DNA of 8,056 nucleotides, taken from contig JAURLR010000039.1 of the NCBI GenBank assembly GCA_030831135.1, positions 1 through 8,056 of the forward strand, in the 5' to 3' direction. The DNA is from Alphaproteobacteria bacterium. Its GTDB lineage: Bacteria > Pseudomonadota > Alphaproteobacteria > UBA6615. Position 1 is the first letter of the stretch, and each line of letters begins with the position of its first letter. Of this stretch, positions 6,056 to 8,056 are shown piece after piece. The position numbers and the translations under genes were made by a program. The notes under the pieces were generated by a model. That model saw nothing but the letters and a program-made list of their open reading frames with translations. It did not search any database and was not told where the DNA came from.

Positions 6056-7282
6056 ATGACCAGCGTCCCGGCATCCCCGCCGCCGATCAGCAACGCCCGC
6101 CGGCGCGTCCGGGACATCACGCTTTATGGCTGTGGCGGTATCTCGGCCATGTCGATTGCCGCCGTGGCCCCATCCCTGCCCGAGATGTCGCAGCATTTCG
6201 CGGGTGTGCCGGATATTGACCTGCTGGCCCGGCTGGTCGTCTCGATCCCGACCTTGTTGCTGGCGCTTGCCGGACCGGTGGTCGGTACCGTTGCCGACCG
6301 GCTTGGACGCAAGCCTCTGCTGGTCGCGGCGCTGGTGCTGTATGCCGCCGCCGGTGTGCTTCCCGTTCTGCTGAACGATCTCCATGCCATTCTGGGCTCG
6401 CGCATCGCGCTCGGTCTTGCCATGGGTATCCTGTTCACCCTCGCCCCCACGCTCCTCGCTGACTACTACGAGGACATCCCGGCCCGGCGGAGAGCCTTGG
6501 CAACCTATGCGGCTTCGACAGCCGCCGGGGGCGTGTTGTTTGTCCTGCTTGGCGGCATCATGTCCGACATGCACTGGCGCGCGCCATTTCTTCTGTACGT
6601 CGTGGGTCTGGCCTTCCTGCCCAGCCTGATTGCGACCATCACCGAACCGCAAAGACAATCGGCCAGGCCGGATTCTGTCGCAGGAGCGCCCGCACCCTTG
6701 CGCACGCCTTGGTTGGCGCTGTTTGCCATCTACCTGATGGTGGCGGCAACCGGCGGGGTGTTCCTGCAGATGCCCCTGAACCTGCCATTCCTGCTGGTGG
6801 AGATCGGGGTCACCCAGGCCAGCATCGCCGGATATGCGATCGCCTGGCCACTCGCCCTGATGGCCCTGTGCGGTCCGCTTTTCCCGAAGTTCCGCGCGCG
6901 CCTGTCGAACGCCTGGATCTACACCTTCATCGCCGGTGGGCTGGCCATCGGCTACGCACTTCTGGCCATTGCAGACAGTCTCGTGATGGTCCTGATCGCA
7001 CTTTTTGCGTTCGGGGTGGGCATGAGCCAGATGTACGCCAATTCGAGCACCTGGCTGATGGGCCTGACCGACCCGCGCCTGCGTGCCCGCGTGATCGGCG
7101 GACTGACCACCGCCATCTATCTGGGGCAGTTCGTCTGGCCCTTTGTTGCGCAGCCGATCATCCGCGATGCCGGCATCCGCAACGCCTTCATGGTTCTGGT
7201 GGTGATCCTGGTGTTCTTCGCGTTGGCCGCACCCCTGCTCTCGGCACTGTCAAAGCGCCGCGCAGCACGTCAGCCGTCGTAA
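6056..7282 (+). CDS. Major facilitator superfamily transporter, 12 helices
   Basis: A 408-residue inner-membrane protein with about twelve hydrophobic segments in two halves, separated by a polar loop near residues 196-215. Motif A, 'GTVADRLGRKPLL' (77-89), lies between helices 2 and 3, as in drug/proton antiporter and metabolite MFS carriers. The second-half counterpart after helix 8 is degenerate ('GPLFPKFRARLSN', 273-285). The N terminus (1-20) is short, polar and basic at RRRVRD, fitting a cytoplasmic start. ATG 6056 has a weak AAGG at 6045-6048 seven bases upstream, so translation may depend partly on the upstream serine hydrolase gene, which stops 47 bp before. It is likely the last gene of the rightward transcript: the stop overlaps the end of the convergent reductase gene by 13 bp. 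Direction and cargo are unknown; the context suggests uptake of a substrate, or export of a product, of the adjacent hydrolases. Confidence 0.93.
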   Translation: MTSVPASPPPISNARRRVRDITLYGCGGISAMSIAAVAPSLPEMSQHFAGVPDIDLLARLVVSIPTLLLALAGPVVGTVADRLGRKPLLVAALVLYAAAGVLPVLLNDLHAILGSRIALGLAMGILFTLAPTLLADYYEDIPARRRALATYAASTAAGGVLFVLLGGIMSDMHWRAPFLLYVVGLAFLPSLIATITEPQRQSARPDSVAGAPAPLRTPWLALFAIYLMVAATGGVFLQMPLNLPFLLVEIGVTQASIAGYAIAWPLALMALCGPLFPKFRARLSNAWIYTFIAGGLAIGYALLAIADSLVMVLIALFAFGVGMSQMYANSSTWLMGLTDPRLRARVIGGLTTAIYLGQFVWPFVAQPIIRDAGIRNAFMVLVVILVFFALAAPLLSALSKRRAARQPS

Positions 7283-8056
7283 CAGCCTGCAAGCCGTGCG
7301 CGCTGTTTGACGAACGCGAGCACCGTGTCGATGGTCGGTGTCGCCACGCCAACGATACGGCCGAGTTCCTGGACGGACGCAACCAGCGCGTCGATTTCCA
7401 TCGGACGGCCGAGCTCGAGGTCCTGCAGCATTGACGTCTTGTGGTCCCCGACCTCCCGGGCACCTTCAATGCGTTTTTCCACATCGATGGCAAACTTGAC
7501 GCCGAGCGCCTCGCCGACCTGCTGGGCCTCGAGCATGGACGCGCGGATCGCCCCGCAGACTTCGGGATCATCGATCATCTCGGCCAGGGTTCCCCCGGTC
7601 AGGGCCGAGATCGGGTTCAACGAGACATTGCCCCATATCTTGACCCACATATCGTCCCGGATGCGGGGCCGCACCGGCGCGCGCAAACCGGCATCCGACA
7701 TCAGCTTGGAAAGCGCCTGCACCCGTTCGGTCTTCTCGCCGGACGGCTCACCAATCGAGAACCGGTTGCCATAGGCATGGTGGATCACGCCGGGCTCGGC
7801 GATTTCGGCCGCCGGATACACCACGCAGCCGATTGCCCGCTCGGGACCGATCAGGTCCCACTGGCGCTGGGCGGGATCGACGGATTTGACCCGCGTGCCT
7901 TCATACGCACCTTCGAGCTTGTAGAAATACCACCAGGGGACGCCATTCTGGGCGGTGACAAACGCGGTTTCCGGCCCGAACAACGGTGCCATCTGATCGG
8001 CCACAGCAGCTGATGAATGGGCCTTGAGCGCCATGATGACGAAATCCTGCGGCCCG
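7270..8056 (-). CDS. Ketopantoate reductase family (ApbA/PanE-like) oxidoreductase, N-terminal part beyond the right edge
   Basis: The window holds the last 261 residues of a reductase that in the family uses NADPH to reduce a 2-keto acid such as 2-dehydropantoate. The frame is open to the edge and reads 'GPQDFVIMALKAHS' there, the end of the Rossmann domain; the GxGxxG cofactor loop lies outside. Counted from the first visible residue, family active-site positions are N37 ('TAQNGVPWW'), K139 and N143 ('MWVKIWGNVSLNPISALTG'), S208 ('KTSMLQDLELGRP') and E220. The spacings match Lys176/Asn180 and Ser244/Glu256 of E. coli PanE. The ATG at 8034 is internal, because the homologous sequence continues upstream of it. 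The gene converges on the MFS gene and belongs to a different transcript. Many PanE-like paralogues are not pantothenate enzymes, and nothing else for pantothenate synthesis is nearby, so panE is not assigned. Confidence 0.92.
   Translation of the reverse strand, partial: GPQDFVIMALKAHSSAAVADQMAPLFGPETAFVTAQNGVPWWYFYKLEGAYEGTRVKSVDPAQRQWDLIGPERAIGCVVYPAAEIAEPGVIHHAYGNRFSIGEPSGEKTERVQALSKLMSDAGLRAPVRPRIRDDMWVKIWGNVSLNPISALTGGTLAEMIDDPEVCGAIRASMLEAQQVGEALGVKFAIDVEKRIEGAREVGDHKTSMLQDLELGRPMEIDALVASVQELGRIVGVATPTIDTVLAFVKQRARLAGCYDG

Noticed and set aside
5515..6658. Minus-strand open frames of about 150-208 codons opposite the serine hydrolase and MFS genes
   Set aside because: Antisense shadows caused by high GC at codon third positions; no motifs are seen.

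Overview
The window is a GC-rich, gene-dense bacterial chromosome segment, most likely from an alphaproteobacterium. The organism call rests on three things: strong GC bias at third codon positions, Shine-Dalgarno-preceded short-spaced genes, and a palindromic element at 1249-1318 whose core (CTTCGACAAGCTCAGCATGAGG-like) I recognise as a dispersed intergenic repeat common in alphaproteobacterial genomes. I cannot name a genus. No rRNA, tRNA, CRISPR, transposase or integrase was seen, and no gap between genes exceeds about 130 bp.

Layout: eight protein genes, two of them cut by the window edges. On the minus strand at the left are a class III (CaiB/BaiF) CoA-transferase, running off the left edge, and upstream of it a crotonase-fold (enoyl-CoA hydratase/isomerase family) protein. 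The palindromic repeat fills most of the gap between them. A 129-bp divergent intergenic region (2133-2261) separates this pair from a rightward series: a CE4/PuuE-like polysaccharide-deacetylase-fold protein, a hairpin, an AMI1-like amidase-signature hydrolase, a SemiSWEET small transporter, a cytoplasmic beta-lactamase/EstB-type serine hydrolase and a 12-helix MFS transporter. A ketopantoate-reductase-family gene, running off the right edge, points back and overlaps the MFS gene tail to tail by 13 bp.

Taken together, the genes look like a catabolic or scavenging locus. There are two putative importers or exporters (SemiSWEET, MFS), three hydrolases for C-N or ester-type bonds (PuuE-like, amidase, EstB-like), then CoA activation (CoA-transferase), crotonase chemistry and an NADPH-type reductase. 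No transcriptional regulator is present, and no substrate can be deduced from sequence alone. The joint function is inference from adjacency; the individual family calls rest on visible motifs. The oddest features are the crotonase that keeps only one of the two hydratase glutamates, the CE4-fold protein lacking the usual metal-ligand motifs, the close amidase-SemiSWEET pairing, and the repeat element.
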